Source of the DNA: Neobacillus pocheonensis | GTDB taxonomy: Bacteria > Bacillota > Bacilli > Bacillales > Cytobacillaceae | Direction of reading: 5' to 3' | DNA: 64,000 bases | NCBI GenBank assembly: GCA_023702235.1 | Contig: JAMQCR010000002.1 | Coordinates: forward strand, 62,001-126,000 | Shown: piece by piece, positions 27,162 through 36,449 of the stretch | How positions within the stretch are numbered: position 1 is the stretch's first letter | How the letters are laid out: each line of letters opens with the position of its first letter | The notes under the pieces: generated by a model | Told to the model about the DNA's origin: nothing | Database searches by the model: none | Seen by the model: only the letters and a program-made list of their open reading frames with translations | Translations under genes and position numbers: made by a program

Positions 27162-28295
27162 TTAATCATGCAAGATATGATTCCCGATAATAATACGCTG
27201 TATTTGATTCGTTCCTTCAAATATTTGAAAAATCTTCGCATCGCGCATCATTCTTTCTACTGGATAATCTTTTATATATCCATATCCTCCAAGCAATTGA
27301 ACAGCATCTGTAGCGACCCTCATAGCTGTATCTGATGCAAAGCATTTGGCCATTGAGGAATATGGAGCTACTATCTTTTCCTTTCGATCAATCATACTGG
27401 CAGCTTTATAAACAAGTAATCTGGCAGCTTCAATTTGCATGCTCATATCCGCTACCATGGATTGAATCATTTGAAAGTTTGCGATTGATTTTCCAAACTG
27501 TTTACGATTCTTTACATAGCTTACAGCATATTCAAATGCACCTCTTGCAATCCCAACAGCTTGTGCTCCCGTTACTGGTCTTGTTTCATTAAACACATTC
27601 ATTAAAATCTTAAATCCTTCACCTTCAGCACCCAGCAAATTATGTTTGGAAACCTTTACATCCTCCAAAAAAACTTCCATTGTAGTAGAGCCTCGAATCC
27701 CCATTTTATCTTCTTTCTTTCCGAAGGTAAGACCAGATGTCCCTTTTTCAACCACAAATAAGGACATTCCTTTCGTTCTTTCTTCTGATGTTCGTGTCAA
27801 AAACACATAAATCTCGGAATCTCCCGCATTTGTAATAAAAACTTTTTGACCATTTAGAATATAATCATCACCAACTCTTTTAGCTGTAGTGACAGCACTG
27901 GCGACATCTGAACCTGCACTTGGTTCCGTGATTCCAAAGGACCCTAACACCTCACCTTTGGCAAGAGGCGTTACATAAAGTTTCTTTTGCTCCTCAGTTC
28001 CTGCTAGTAAAAAGGGAGCAATCGCTAACGCTTGTGTGGACAAAGCTACCGATGTAGATGCACATGCTGCTGCGATTTCTTCTATGACAGCAACCTGGCT
28101 CATCATATTTCCTCCTGCTCCTCCATATTCATCTGGAACATGGACTCCAAACAATCCGTTTTCAGCCATTAAGCGGATGTTACTCCAAGGCATTTCACCT
28201 AGCCGATCTACTTCCGCTGCTTTTGGCTCAATGTGCTCTTTCGCAATTTTCCGGGCAACTTCTTGCATCATTTGCTGTTCTTCCAAAAGATACAT
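27162..28295 (-). CDS. Acyl-CoA dehydrogenase, short-chain (butyryl) type
   Basis: 377 residues with the classical layout: VPDEYGGAGG, FGITEPSAGSDVAS (about 122-135), YILNGQKVFITNAG, RNRKQFGKSI-like helix, LLGGYGYIKDYPVERMMRDA and the C-terminal catalytic Glu in IFEGTNQIQR. Unlike the six LCAD-like copies, this keeps the MCAD/SCAD Glu. It is the last gene of an operon with a thiolase (55 bases) and a hydratase, under sigma-54 promoter P1. Likely function is oxidation of short or medium acyl-CoAs to enoyl-CoA, with ETF as acceptor. Confidence 0.9.
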   Translation of the reverse strand: MYLLEEQQMMQEVARKIAKEHIEPKAAEVDRLGEMPWSNIRLMAENGLFGVHVPDEYGGAGGNMMSQVAVIEEIAAACASTSVALSTQALAIAPFLLAGTEEQKKLYVTPLAKGEVLGSFGITEPSAGSDVASAVTTAKRVGDDYILNGQKVFITNAGDSEIYVFLTRTSEERTKGMSLFVVEKGTSGLTFGKKEDKMGIRGSTTMEVFLEDVKVSKHNLLGAEGEGFKILMNVFNETRPVTGAQAVGIARGAFEYAVSYVKNRKQFGKSIANFQMIQSMVADMSMQIEAARLLVYKAASMIDRKEKIVAPYSSMAKCFASDTAMRVATDAVQLLGGYGYIKDYPVERMMRDAKIFQIFEGTNQIQRIIIGNHILHD

Positions 28296-28350
28296 ATTAA
28301 CCTCTCCTTAATTCGCAATATAAAAAGTCTAATCGCTTTTTATGTCAAGA

Positions 28351-29526
28351 CTATAAGGCTTCTACAATGATGGAGGCACCCTGTCCGCCACCCACACATA
28401 AAGTTGCTAATCCAATTTGTTTCTTTTGACGTCTTAATTCATGCACTAAGGTAACTACAATTCGCGCACCTGAACATCCAACAGGATGACCTAATGCAAT
28501 GGCTCCTCCATTGACATTAATAATTTCCTCTGGCAATTGTAATTCTTTATTTACTGCCAGCACTTGTGCAGCAAAAGCTTCATTTAATTCTGCCAGTTCA
28601 ATATCTTTAATTGTCAGACCAGCTCGCTCCAAAGCTTTCTGTGTAGCCGGAACCGGACCAATTCCCATAATGGAAGGTGATACTCCAGCACTTGCAACGG
28701 AAAGTATTTTGGCAAGCGGCTTTAAGTTGTACTCCTTTACTGCCTGTTCAGAAGCAACGATTACGGCCGCGGCACCATCATTTAATCCAGAAGCATTTCC
28801 TGCGGTAACCGTCCCGTTTTGTTTAAAGGCTGGTTTCAGATTTTGTAATTTTTCTAGGTTGGTATTTTTTATATACTCATCTTCTGAAAATAAACTTGTT
28901 CCTTGTCTGCTATTCAAGGCAATTGGAATAATCTCTTCTTGAAATTTTCCCTGCTTTTTAGCATTCAATGCTTTTTTCTGACTTTCCAATGCAAATGCAT
29001 CTTGTTCTTCCCGAGAGATTTGATAACGTTCTACTAAATTCTCAGCTGTGATTCCCATATGATATCCTTCGATTGCACAATGAAGTCCATCGTGAAATAA
29101 CGCATCGACTGTACGTAAATCTCCCATTTTCTGTCCCCACCTTGCATTCAGCACTATGTGTGGAACATTACTCATACTTTCTGTTCCGCCGGCAATCACT
29201 ACATTTGAATCTCCAGATAGAATCTGGTGGTAAGCTAATGCTATCGCTCGGAGTCCAGAGGCACATTGTTTGTCAATTGTAATCGCAGGTATGGACACAG
29301 GTAATCCAGCATGGATCGCAGCTTGTCGCGCTGGGTTTCCTTTAAGTCCAGATTTAAGAACATTTCCTAGTACAACCTCATCAATACTTTCAGCCGATAG
29401 ACCAGATCGTTCCCATACTTCTCTCACTACAGCTGTTCCAAGCTCTACAGCACTTACATCCTTAAGTGAACCACCGAAACTCCCAATTGGTGTTCGAAGA
29501 ACTTCTACTAGGTAAACAGGCTGCAT
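28351..29526 (-). CDS. Acetyl-CoA acyltransferase (thiolase)
   Basis: 391 residues, a complete thiolase. Nucleophilic Cys in DKQCASGLRAIA (about 88), VTAGNASGLNDGAAAV, catalytic His in [17 protein letters not shown] and second Cys in TLCVGGGQGAS. It cleaves 3-oxoacyl-CoA with CoA, or condenses acetyl-CoA to acetoacetyl-CoA, a possible PHB precursor route. It overlaps no neighbour; the hydratase gene ends 3 bases upstream, so co-translation is likely. Confidence 0.92.
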   Translation of the reverse strand: MQPVYLVEVLRTPIGSFGGSLKDVSAVELGTAVVREVWERSGLSAESIDEVVLGNVLKSGLKGNPARQAAIHAGLPVSIPAITIDKQCASGLRAIALAYHQILSGDSNVVIAGGTESMSNVPHIVLNARWGQKMGDLRTVDALFHDGLHCAIEGYHMGITAENLVERYQISREEQDAFALESQKKALNAKKQGKFQEEIIPIALNSRQGTSLFSEDEYIKNTNLEKLQNLKPAFKQNGTVTAGNASGLNDGAAAVIVASEQAVKEYNLKPLAKILSVASAGVSPSIMGIGPVPATQKALERAGLTIKDIELAELNEAFAAQVLAVNKELQLPEEIINVNGGAIALGHPVGCSGARIVVTLVHELRRQKKQIGLATLCVGGGQGASIIVEAL

Positions 29527-29529
29527 TTA

Positions 29530-30318
29530 TTAATCCCCTCTTTCTATATTTAAATTGCTTGGAAATTTTGGTTTTCGTTTTTCAATAAATGCACTTAATC
29601 CTTCTACTGAATCAGTGTGATCGAACAAGAGCGAAAATTCATGTGATTCTAGATGAAGGCGAGATTGCAATGACTGGTTTAATTGACCATTTAATAAGCG
29701 TTTAATCGAAGCAACTGCATTTTTACTGTTGGAGCTTATCAACCTTGCTATCTGAGTAGCATGTTCCAAACACGAATCAGTAACTTCGCTTACGATGTGT
29801 AATTCATAAGCGCGAGAAGCAGGTATGATACTCCCAGTTAATATGAGGTGACTAGCAACGGCAGAACCCGTAAGTTCCAATAATCGCTGTGTCCCCCCGC
29901 CACCTGGAAGAATTCCTAATTTAACTTCAGGAAGCCCGAGTTGGGCATTGGTATCGGCAATTCGGATATCACAAGCAAGGGCTAGTTCAAGCCCTCCGCC
30001 AAGACAATATCCTTCAATTGCCGCAATTACTGGCTGTGGGATCCGAGCAATCAGATTTTGAAGCCTGTTTACATTCTGACTAACCGTGTAAGCCTCTGAT
30101 GCAGAAATACCTATCATTTCATGAATATCTGCTCCAGCAGCAAATGTATGATTTTCCCCATGCAAAACGATGGACCGAACTTGGGGATTAACAGATAAAC
30201 ACTCAAATTGTTCCAATAATTCCTGGATCATTTGAGCATTTAATGCATTTTTTGCTTTAGAACGATCCATTGTTACGATTGCTATATGTTCATCTACCAA
30301 ATTAGATTTGACATACAT
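29530..30318 (-). CDS. Enoyl-CoA hydratase (crotonase family)
   Basis: 262 residues: AAGADIHEM (oxyanion hole, about 60-68), GGGLELALACD and PEVKLGILPGGGGTQRL with the two acid regions, and the C-terminal IEKRKPKFPSN. First gene of the hydratase-thiolase-dehydrogenase operon, 29 bases downstream of sigma-54 promoter P1. It differs clearly from the three HSD10-linked hydratase copies, suggesting a separate, straight-chain module. Confidence 0.9.
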   Translation of the reverse strand: MYVKSNLVDEHIAIVTMDRSKAKNALNAQMIQELLEQFECLSVNPQVRSIVLHGENHTFAAGADIHEMIGISASEAYTVSQNVNRLQNLIARIPQPVIAAIEGYCLGGGLELALACDIRIADTNAQLGLPEVKLGILPGGGGTQRLLELTGSAVASHLILTGSIIPASRAYELHIVSEVTDSCLEHATQIARLISSNSKNAVASIKRLLNGQLNQSLQSRLHLESHEFSLLFDHTDSVEGLSAFIEKRKPKFPSNLNIERGD

Positions 30319-30346
30319 AATGTAAGCCTCCTTTCAATATCTTTAC

Positions 30347-30363
30347 ATGCAAGTAATATGCCA
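30347..30363 (-). promoter_or_regulatory. Sigma-54 (-24/-12) promoter P1
   Basis: Minus strand TGGCATATTACTTGCAT upstream of the hydratase-thiolase-dehydrogenase operon. GG and GC elements have ten-base spacing. The activator gene lies just upstream at 30493. Confidence 0.78.
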
Positions 30364-30462
30364 ATTTTATTATTCGTAATTTTCAAAAATTAATAATCCT
30401 TAGGTAAAGATATACAAATTGTTGAAATTTGCATCAAATATATTGGAATTAAAAAATAAAAA

Positions 30463-30490
30463 AATAACGGTGCATTTTTGCACCGTTATT
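30463..30490 (-). terminator. Terminator of sigma-54 activator gene
   Basis: AATAACGGTGCA pairs perfectly with TGCACCGTTATT around TTTT, with A and T runs outside, immediately beyond the activator stop. Nearly the same hairpin occurs at 38988. Confidence 0.88.
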
Positions 30491-30492
30491 TT

Positions 30493-32649
30493 TTATTCAA
30501 GATTATATTTTTTTATTTTTGCATAAAGCCATGGCCGGCTAATGCCTAGTATCCTACTGGCCTTTGCTTTATTGCCATTCGCTTGTTCTAAAGCAGAAAT
30601 TATGAGCTCACGCTCTTTATCATTAAGTTTCTCCCTGTATTGGAGGCTGTGAGAAGATTCTTCATGAACATTTTCAGGTAAAGAAGATTCGGTAATCACA
30701 TATTTTCCTTCTTTGAAACTATCAAGATATTCAACCTTACCATCTTGGTACTTAACTAGATAGTCAGGCAGATTCTTCATATTAATATATCCATCTGTTG
30801 TTAGATTTGCTGCCCGCTCTAGTACATTTTGCAATTCACGGATATTCCCGGGCCACGTATAATTTAACATAGCAGAAAGAGCAGAATGGTCAATTCCTTT
30901 AAGATAAAAACCTGAATGATTCAATCGTTCAATAATGGATTCAACAATATCAGGAATATCCTCTATTCGTTCGCGTAATGGAGGAATCTCTAGTTGGAGG
31001 ATATCAAGACGATAATACAAGTCTTCTCTGAATTTTCCCTCCCTGATTAATTCTTTGAGATTTTTATTTGTTGCTGCAATCACTTTCGTATCTAATCGGA
31101 TCGTTGTATGGCTTCCAATCGGTTCAAATTCTTTTTCTTGCAGCACGCGCAAAAGCTTTGTCTGCAGCTGCATTGGCATATCTCCAATTTCGTCCAAAAA
31201 AATGGTTCCATTTTTCGCTAATTCAAATTTCCCCTTTTTTCCTCCTTTTTTTGCTCCGGTAAATGCTCCTTCTGCGTATCCGAAAAATTCCGATTCCAAT
31301 AATTCCCCCGGTATCGCAGCACAGTTCACTTGAATCAATAATCCCGTTTGAGCAGATGCTGTGTGAATCCCGTGAGCAAAAAGTTCCTTACCGGTCCCGC
31401 TTTCTCCTAATAAAAGAACGGTTGAGCGACTTTGAGCTGCCGCAAACGCCTCTTTCTTCACTTTGAGGATTCTTTCGGATTCACCTATAATATCTGCAAA
31501 TGAATACTTTGAGCTTTTAATTTGATTTAGTTCTTTTTGATAATAATTAACCTTCTCTTCCAATTTATTTACTTTATTTAATGCGTCCTGCAATTGTTTT
31601 AATCCGCGAAATGTAATTTTACAAATGGCACCAACCAATTGATCCTTAATTTTTATTGGAAGGATTGTAATTAAACATTGTCTTTCGTTGATGATCTTGG
31701 CAACACTGTTTACTCTCACTTCCATTTTTAATGTATCTTCTATTCTTAACTCAGGAAATTCTTTAAGAATCGATTTGCCAATTAACTGTTTTTCATCGAC
31801 ACTGAATAGTTCGCAGAATCCTTTATTAACCATGGTTATATCGCCCTTATTATTGACTAGGATTAATCCATCATAGGCCAATTCAACAACAGATCTTAAT
31901 TTTTCCTCCCATTCACGGGAAAAACGAAGTTCTCTAATTATTTCTTCAAGATTTGTCAAATCGTCCATGATTACCATGGCACCAATTAATTTTTGCTGAT
32001 CAATAATAGGATAGCTGTTAATAAATATGCTATAACCGTTTATGTTCAACTTTTTTTTCATGGATACCTTTTTATCAATAATAATCGATTGAATAATTTC
32101 GATTAATTCATTGTATTGACTTAATTCACTTAAATGATAATTGAATTTGTCAGGAATATTTAAGATTTTTTTTGCCAAAGGATTAATCTCTATTATTTGC
32201 ATTTCAGTATTAATTGCAAATAGACCGAAATGTAAATTGTCAAAAAGAAGTCGTAATTGAGATTGCAGAAGTCTGTTCGTTTTTTCATAGCTATAAATGG
32301 TTTGTGATGTCGATAACATTCCTACAGGCTGCATCTGATTGTTAACGACTGGTGCATGCCCGATTTTGTGTTGAAAAGATAACCGGTACGCTTTATCACT
32401 AGAATATTCTGGGTACATATAAACGGGTTGATAGTTTACAAGCGGTTTAATTGGATCGGTTAGCTGATAACCATCCGCAAGAGCCTTAATTAACCTGTTT
32501 CGTGATAATATTCCAATAAGGACGCCTTCGTTATTAACAATTGGCATGATTTCCGATTTCATAATAGAGAAGACTTTTAATCCGTCTAGGATAGAATTTT
32601 GAATTGTGCAAGTCGAAAAATTATTATCCATTAAATCTGCAATCAGCAT
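30493..32649 (-). CDS. Sigma-54-dependent activator with CBS and PAS domains
   Basis: 718 residues. Two N-terminal CBS-like repeats (about 1-120), PAS domains at about 130-230 and 250-345, and a short coiled coil 350-380. The AAA+ domain has Walker A GESGTGKE (415-422), the sigma-54-contacting GAFTGA loop (461-466) and Walker B TIFLDEIGD. A Fis-type helix-turn-helix at about 690-715 ends with LGISRPWLYAKIKKYNLE. It should activate RpoN-dependent promoters; six candidates lie in this window. CBS domains often sense adenine nucleotides and PAS a small ligand, so energy or acyl-CoA sensing is possible. A dyad with the proposed half-site lies upstream at 32804. Confidence 0.93.
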   Translation of the reverse strand: MLIADLMDNNFSTCTIQNSILDGLKVFSIMKSEIMPIVNNEGVLIGILSRNRLIKALADGYQLTDPIKPLVNYQPVYMYPEYSSDKAYRLSFQHKIGHAPVVNNQMQPVGMLSTSQTIYSYEKTNRLLQSQLRLLFDNLHFGLFAINTEMQIIEINPLAKKILNIPDKFNYHLSELSQYNELIEIIQSIIIDKKVSMKKKLNINGYSIFINSYPIIDQQKLIGAMVIMDDLTNLEEIIRELRFSREWEEKLRSVVELAYDGLILVNNKGDITMVNKGFCELFSVDEKQLIGKSILKEFPELRIEDTLKMEVRVNSVAKIINERQCLITILPIKIKDQLVGAICKITFRGLKQLQDALNKVNKLEEKVNYYQKELNQIKSSKYSFADIIGESERILKVKKEAFAAAQSRSTVLLLGESGTGKELFAHGIHTASAQTGLLIQVNCAAIPGELLESEFFGYAEGAFTGAKKGGKKGKFELAKNGTIFLDEIGDMPMQLQTKLLRVLQEKEFEPIGSHTTIRLDTKVIAATNKNLKELIREGKFREDLYYRLDILQLEIPPLRERIEDIPDIVESIIERLNHSGFYLKGIDHSALSAMLNYTWPGNIRELQNVLERAANLTTDGYINMKNLPDYLVKYQDGKVEYLDSFKEGKYVITESSLPENVHEESSHSLQYREKLNDKERELIISALEQANGNKAKASRILGISRPWLYAKIKKYNLE

Positions 32650-32803
32650 AGCCTCACCGTCCCTTTTCTAAATTACTATCAAAGCAGATGTTTAGATTCT
32701 ATATTGGTTATACGTTATAAAAAAGTATTTTTAATATTTTGAAAAGGATAATTTACCGAGGAAAAATATATTATAAAATAATTATAGCAAATTTGATAAT
32801 GAA

Positions 32804-32831
32804 TGTTTACACTTTTTTCAATGTGTAAACA
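32804..32831. promoter_or_regulatory. Dyad upstream of sigma-54 activator gene
   Basis: TGTTTACAC and GTGTAAACA form perfect 9-bp arms 10 bases apart. The half-site resembles the GTGTTAA/TTAACAC dyads upstream of sigma-54 promoters P3, P4 and P5, which suggests autoregulation. The rest of 32650-32988 has no gene. Confidence 0.5.
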
Positions 32832-32917
32832 AACATATACGTTTATCATCGTTAACATCTTCGGAAGGTGTTGAGGAATGAAGGGGAGTTTATAAGGAGG
32901 TTCCTCTTAAGATATAA

Positions 32918-32955
32918 AAGGAGGAAGAGCCTTGCCCTTCCTCCTTCTTTTTATT
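32918..32955 (-). terminator. Terminator after phaC
   Basis: AAGGAGGAAG and CTTCCTCCTT pair around nine bases, with a long T-rich run on the plus side and A/T sequence on the minus side, about 35 bases beyond the phaC stop. Confidence 0.7.
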
Positions 32956-32988
32956 TTTTTTTGTGAAAATCGTCTAGTTAATCGGGAG

Positions 32989-34046
32989 CTAAGATCTACT
33001 ACATAACCATTGATCTGCTAAAGTGCCCATTTTTCCAGAAAACGCCAAACTCGTATGGCCTGCTTCAACAACTAGAAAGGTTTTATCTTCGCTCGAAACT
33101 AAATCCATCATTGGCCTGCTTTGTTCTTCAAGAACGAGATTATCATTTTTCGAGGAGATTACTAATAGGTTTGCGGTTATATTTTCTAAATCTACTTTTT
33201 TTCCATGAACAGTAAAACTACCTTTCATAAGCTTATTTTCTTTAATGAAATCATTCACTAATTGACGGAAAACTCCGCCTGTGAAAGGTACCTGATCTTG
33301 CAACCAGCTGTCCATAAGATGCCATTTTTCTACAAAACGTTTATTATCTGCATTTTTAATTAAGTTAACATATGGACTATAACTGATTGGTGCATTTATT
33401 GCTCTAAAAACACCTTCATTGAACCAGGTAGGAATTAATCCGTAAACATCAATAAAGCGATCTAGATTAAATGAACCATTTTTTAGCCTTCCATCCACTT
33501 ATCTGGAAAGATATTAATGCTCCAATCAATTGGGATAGCAGCTACTACAAGATTTTTAATCGGTTCTTCTGCAATAGCCGTATACATTGCTGCTAGTACT
33601 CCGCCAAAACAATAACCAAGTAGTGAAATTTCTTGTGCCCCTGAATGTCTTAATGCGCGTTGGACACCCTTTTTAATGTAATCGTCGATATAATCTTCGA
33701 TATTGATGTCCTTATCTTCGTATCCTTGCTTTCCCCAGTCCAATAAATACACATCATAACCAGAGTTGACAAGACTTTCTATGACACTTGAACCTGGTGC
33801 CATATCTAATATATAAGGTCGATTCTGTATCGAAAAGACCACAAAAATCGGAATTTCATATTTCTTTTCAACTGCTGGAAAATGCCATAATGTTGCTTTG
33901 TTTTTTTTCCACACCGCCTGTTTTGAAGTAGAAAAAGTACCAGGTTTTGGTTTGTTCATTACGTTGACGACTTCGCTCCAACGTTTAATCTCTTTATCAA
34001 AATCTAAAGTTGGTAATATTTTTTTGTTAAATGTCTCCGTTACCAT
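32989..34046 (-). pseudogene. phaC: Class IV PHA synthase catalytic subunit, one frameshift
   Basis: Two overlapping frames give a 352-residue PhaC. The upstream frame has LLDWGKQGYEDKDI and the lipase-like box GYCFGG with the catalytic Cys about 147. The downstream frame has SSKNDNLVLEEQ with the catalytic Asp and EAGHTSLAFSG with the His. All three catalytic residues are present. One base is missing near 33490 (DKWMEG to LKNGSFNLDRF). PhaC with PhaR polymerises 3-hydroxyacyl-CoA. phaR lies 23 bases upstream, and AGGAGG precedes the ATG. The class IV assignment rests on pairing with PhaR. Confidence 0.85.
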
Positions 34047-34069
34047 GACGGCCCTCCTTTAATGTCTGA

Positions 34070-34648
34070 TTATTTAGAGTCTTCTAAGGATAATTCACGT
34101 TCTTGTACATCTGATGTTTCTAGATTTTTTTTACCGATAAAATCTAAAAGTATCGCAACCTCTTCTTTTATACTTCGAAGGTCTGCGAGCTCATTTTTCA
34201 AATTTAGCAGTTCAGAATGCAGCTTTTTTGTTTCAGATAATTCACCTTTTGTTTTTGTTAACTCTGTTTTTAACTGTTTTGTTAGCTTAATAATGTCATT
34301 CGAAACTTCGCCAATACCTTCAATTTCTTTATTTGTAGAAGTAACTGAATCCTGTAATTTCCAAATTTGTTCTTCTAGTGAATCAATTTTTTCTTCTGAT
34401 TGAATTGATAACTGCGCTATATTTGCAACATCTTCTTTTGTGGGTAAATTCAACTGATTCGTTAACAACTCTTGACTTTTATTAAACATCTCTTTGTAAC
34501 GAACATGTGAATCTGTAGTATGTCTTGATAAGCGAACAAACTCACGATTATTGGTCCACAAATGAATGACTTCATTCACTTGCTTCTCCCATTGACCACT
34601 AAATTTATTAAACAGATCAAATGGTTCAAACGGTTTCTGATTGGTCAT
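34070..34648 (-). CDS. phaR: PHA synthase subunit PhaR (class IV)
   Basis: 192 residues. FEPFDLFNKFSGQWEKQVNE at the start and LPTKEDVANIAQLSIQSEEK with LEEQIWKLQDS in the middle match Bacillus PhaR, the non-catalytic partner required for activity of class IV PhaC. The second half is a long coiled coil with heptads (KTELTKTKGELSETKKLHSE). RBS GGAGG precedes the ATG. It lies between the phasin-like gene and phaC, as in Bacillus pha operons, except that no phaB separates phaR from phaC. Confidence 0.87.
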   Translation of the reverse strand: MTNQKPFEPFDLFNKFSGQWEKQVNEVIHLWTNNREFVRLSRHTTDSHVRYKEMFNKSQELLTNQLNLPTKEDVANIAQLSIQSEEKIDSLEEQIWKLQDSVTSTNKEIEGIGEVSNDIIKLTKQLKTELTKTKGELSETKKLHSELLNLKNELADLRSIKEEVAILLDFIGKKNLETSDVQERELSLEDSK

Positions 34649-34685
34649 TATGAGTCCTCCATGTCTTTGGTTGTTATTTAATTAG

Positions 34686-35264
34686 TTAGTTAGTTAGTTC
34701 GTTTGAGCGTTCCAAGTATTTATGAAATGGAAAAATCACATTTTTTACTTGGTTTGTAATCGTATTAAGGAATGCGCTTTGATTTGTTCGGATTATCGAA
34801 GCTGATCCTTTTAAATTTTTCACGAACAAATTCCTATTATTGCGTCTAAGCTCAATAAATTTTTCAAGTGTAGATACATATTTATCTGCAAATTGACCAT
34901 TTACTAGATTGTTTAATGGACTTGAAATATTCGTCTTTGCAACATTTTTAAAACCATCTAGTTTATCGTTAATTTCTTCATATGATTTAATAGGAAAGAA
35001 ACTTTGCAAGCTAATTGTTGCTGTTAATAGTTCCTCTCTTGATGTTTTTTCCCAATTAGAAAGTTCGATAGAAAATTGTTTTGCAAGTTCCTTCAAATTT
35101 TCTTGATTTTGTTTCACATTTGCTGCAAATAGATTTGCAAATTTAAGAAGATTGTCCTCACGAACCTGTTCTCTTTCAACCCACGCATCTATATTTTGGA
35201 ATGCTTGATTCCAGAGAAGTTCTAAACTTGAAACATTTTTTTCTAATTCTTTTGTCGTTGCCAT
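34686..35264 (-). CDS. Phasin-like PHA granule protein
   Basis: 192 residues, mostly helical and charged with no signal or membrane segment; it contains ELLWNQAFQNIDAWVER and several amphipathic helices ending in VKNVIFPFHKYLERS. Size, helical character and position just upstream of phaR fit a PhaP-like phasin coating PHA granules. Resemblance to a known PhaP is not strong enough for a symbol. GGAGG precedes the ATG. A second protein with a similar opening (TLWNQYEDAVARS) is at 59289. Confidence 0.6.
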   Translation of the reverse strand: MATTKELEKNVSSLELLWNQAFQNIDAWVEREQVREDNLLKFANLFAANVKQNQENLKELAKQFSIELSNWEKTSREELLTATISLQSFFPIKSYEEINDKLDGFKNVAKTNISSPLNNLVNGQFADKYVSTLEKFIELRRNNRNLFVKNLKGSASIIRTNQSAFLNTITNQVKNVIFPFHKYLERSNELTN

Positions 35265-35623
35265 TACAAATCCTCCATTTTTAACTCATCCAATTTTTCT
35301 CTAATGGATGCCAGTTTTTGTTTTTTTAAATTCCATTCTTGTGTCATTTTATATATCTGATCATCTAAATCATCTAGCTTTGCTTCATTTAAAATATGTT
35401 GCTTCGTCACGGTAACAAACTCATTTTTATTGGCAAAGCCGTTTGCATCTAAGAATTTCTTCACAAAAATCCTTTGAAATCGGACTTTTTTTAAATGGTC
35501 ACAAAGTATTTCTTTTACAAGTAAAACGAATCTATAACAGTTAACCATACGCTTAATTTTTTTATTAAGCTTTTTTTCAAATAATTTGTATGCGATTACG
35601 AACTCGTCGTTTTTGCCTGTCAC
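35264..35623 (-). CDS. Hypothetical PHA-cluster protein, 119 residues
   Basis: Not recognised. A basic, helical protein: KKLNKKIKRMVNCYRFVLLV, then KQHILNEAKLDDLDDQIYKM and a coiled-coil-like C-terminus KKQKLASIREKLDELKMEDL. The start is GTG at 35623 without an obvious ribosome site. Its stop touches the start of the phasin-like gene, implying translational coupling. Position matches where phaQ sits in Bacillus pha operons, but no winged-helix PadR pattern is visible. It may be a granule-associated or regulatory protein. Confidence 0.55.
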   Translation of the reverse strand: MTGKNDEFVIAYKLFEKKLNKKIKRMVNCYRFVLLVKEILCDHLKKVRFQRIFVKKFLDANGFANKNEFVTVTKQHILNEAKLDDLDDQIYKMTQEWNLKKQKLASIREKLDELKMEDL

Positions 35624-35628
35624 TTTTA

Positions 35629-36408
35629 TTAAAGAACTTGTGCAATGGTACCGCCATCAACTGTCAAAACATGACCAACAACAAAATCAGATGCCTTGGA
35701 AGCTAAAAATAATGCCGGTCCTTTTATATCTTGATCTGAACCGAAACGTCCAGCAGGAGTTCTATTCAGGATAGATTCTCCTACAAAATCCAAGAATTTT
35801 TTTGTCATTTTTGTTGGAAAGAAGCCTGGAGCAATCGCATTTACTTGTACATTATATGGTGCTAATTTTACAGCTAAATCCTTAGTAAAATTGATTACAG
35901 CTCCTTTACTCGTTGCATAACCAATCGCATCTGCAACCCTTGGATCTTGTCCTCCAAAGCCTGTAATGGAAGCAATATTGATGATTTTGCCTGAACCTTG
36001 TCCAATCATTACCTTTCCAACAGCTTGGGAAAATAAGAATACACCTTTTACATTAATATCCATAACTAGATCCCATTTATCAATTTCCATATCTAGTGCT
36101 GGTGCCATCCATGAAGCTCCGCTATTATTGACCAAAATATCAATACTTCCGAACTCTTCGATCGTTTTTTGGACAACGAATTGGATATCATTAGGATTTT
36201 GGACATCACATTGAAGTGCCAGTGAGCGTACACCCTGTTTTACTAATTTCTCACTCACTTCTTGGCAGGCTTCTAATTTTCTTGAACAAACAACCACATT
36301 CGCACCTGCTTCAGCAAATGCTAGAGCCATTTGCTCACCTAGTCCACGCCCCCCACCAGTTACGATAGCTGTCTTCCCTTTTATGTTATATAAATCTTTG
36401 ATGTTCAT
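35629..36408 (-). CDS. SDR-family oxidoreductase (gluconate 5-dehydrogenase/PhaB-like)
   Basis: 259-residue classical SDR: TGGGRGLGEQ (about 17-26), NNSGASW, catalytic Ser in NIASITGFGG, Tyr/Lys in YATSKGAVINFTKDLA, and a C-terminal VDGGT. In a pha cluster such an enzyme could reduce acetoacetyl-CoA as PhaB does, but the sequence is closer to the gluconate 5-dehydrogenase-type branch and to the paralog at 38134. The pha genes follow 5 bases downstream, so it is first in that operon or follows the dehydrogenase at 36450. Confidence 0.78.
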   Translation of the reverse strand: MNIKDLYNIKGKTAIVTGGGRGLGEQMALAFAEAGANVVVCSRKLEACQEVSEKLVKQGVRSLALQCDVQNPNDIQFVVQKTIEEFGSIDILVNNSGASWMAPALDMEIDKWDLVMDINVKGVFLFSQAVGKVMIGQGSGKIINIASITGFGGQDPRVADAIGYATSKGAVINFTKDLAVKLAPYNVQVNAIAPGFFPTKMTKKFLDFVGESILNRTPAGRFGSDQDIKGPALFLASKASDFVVGHVLTVDGGTIAQVL

Positions 36409-36449
36409 TTTCTATCTCCTATTCCAAACATATATTGTATATAACAAAG

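Noticed and set aside
27164..27182. TGCAAGATATGAT, similar to part of the sigma-54 promoter motif
   Set aside because: It lies within the 3' end of the dehydrogenase gene and lacks the GG element at the right spacing.
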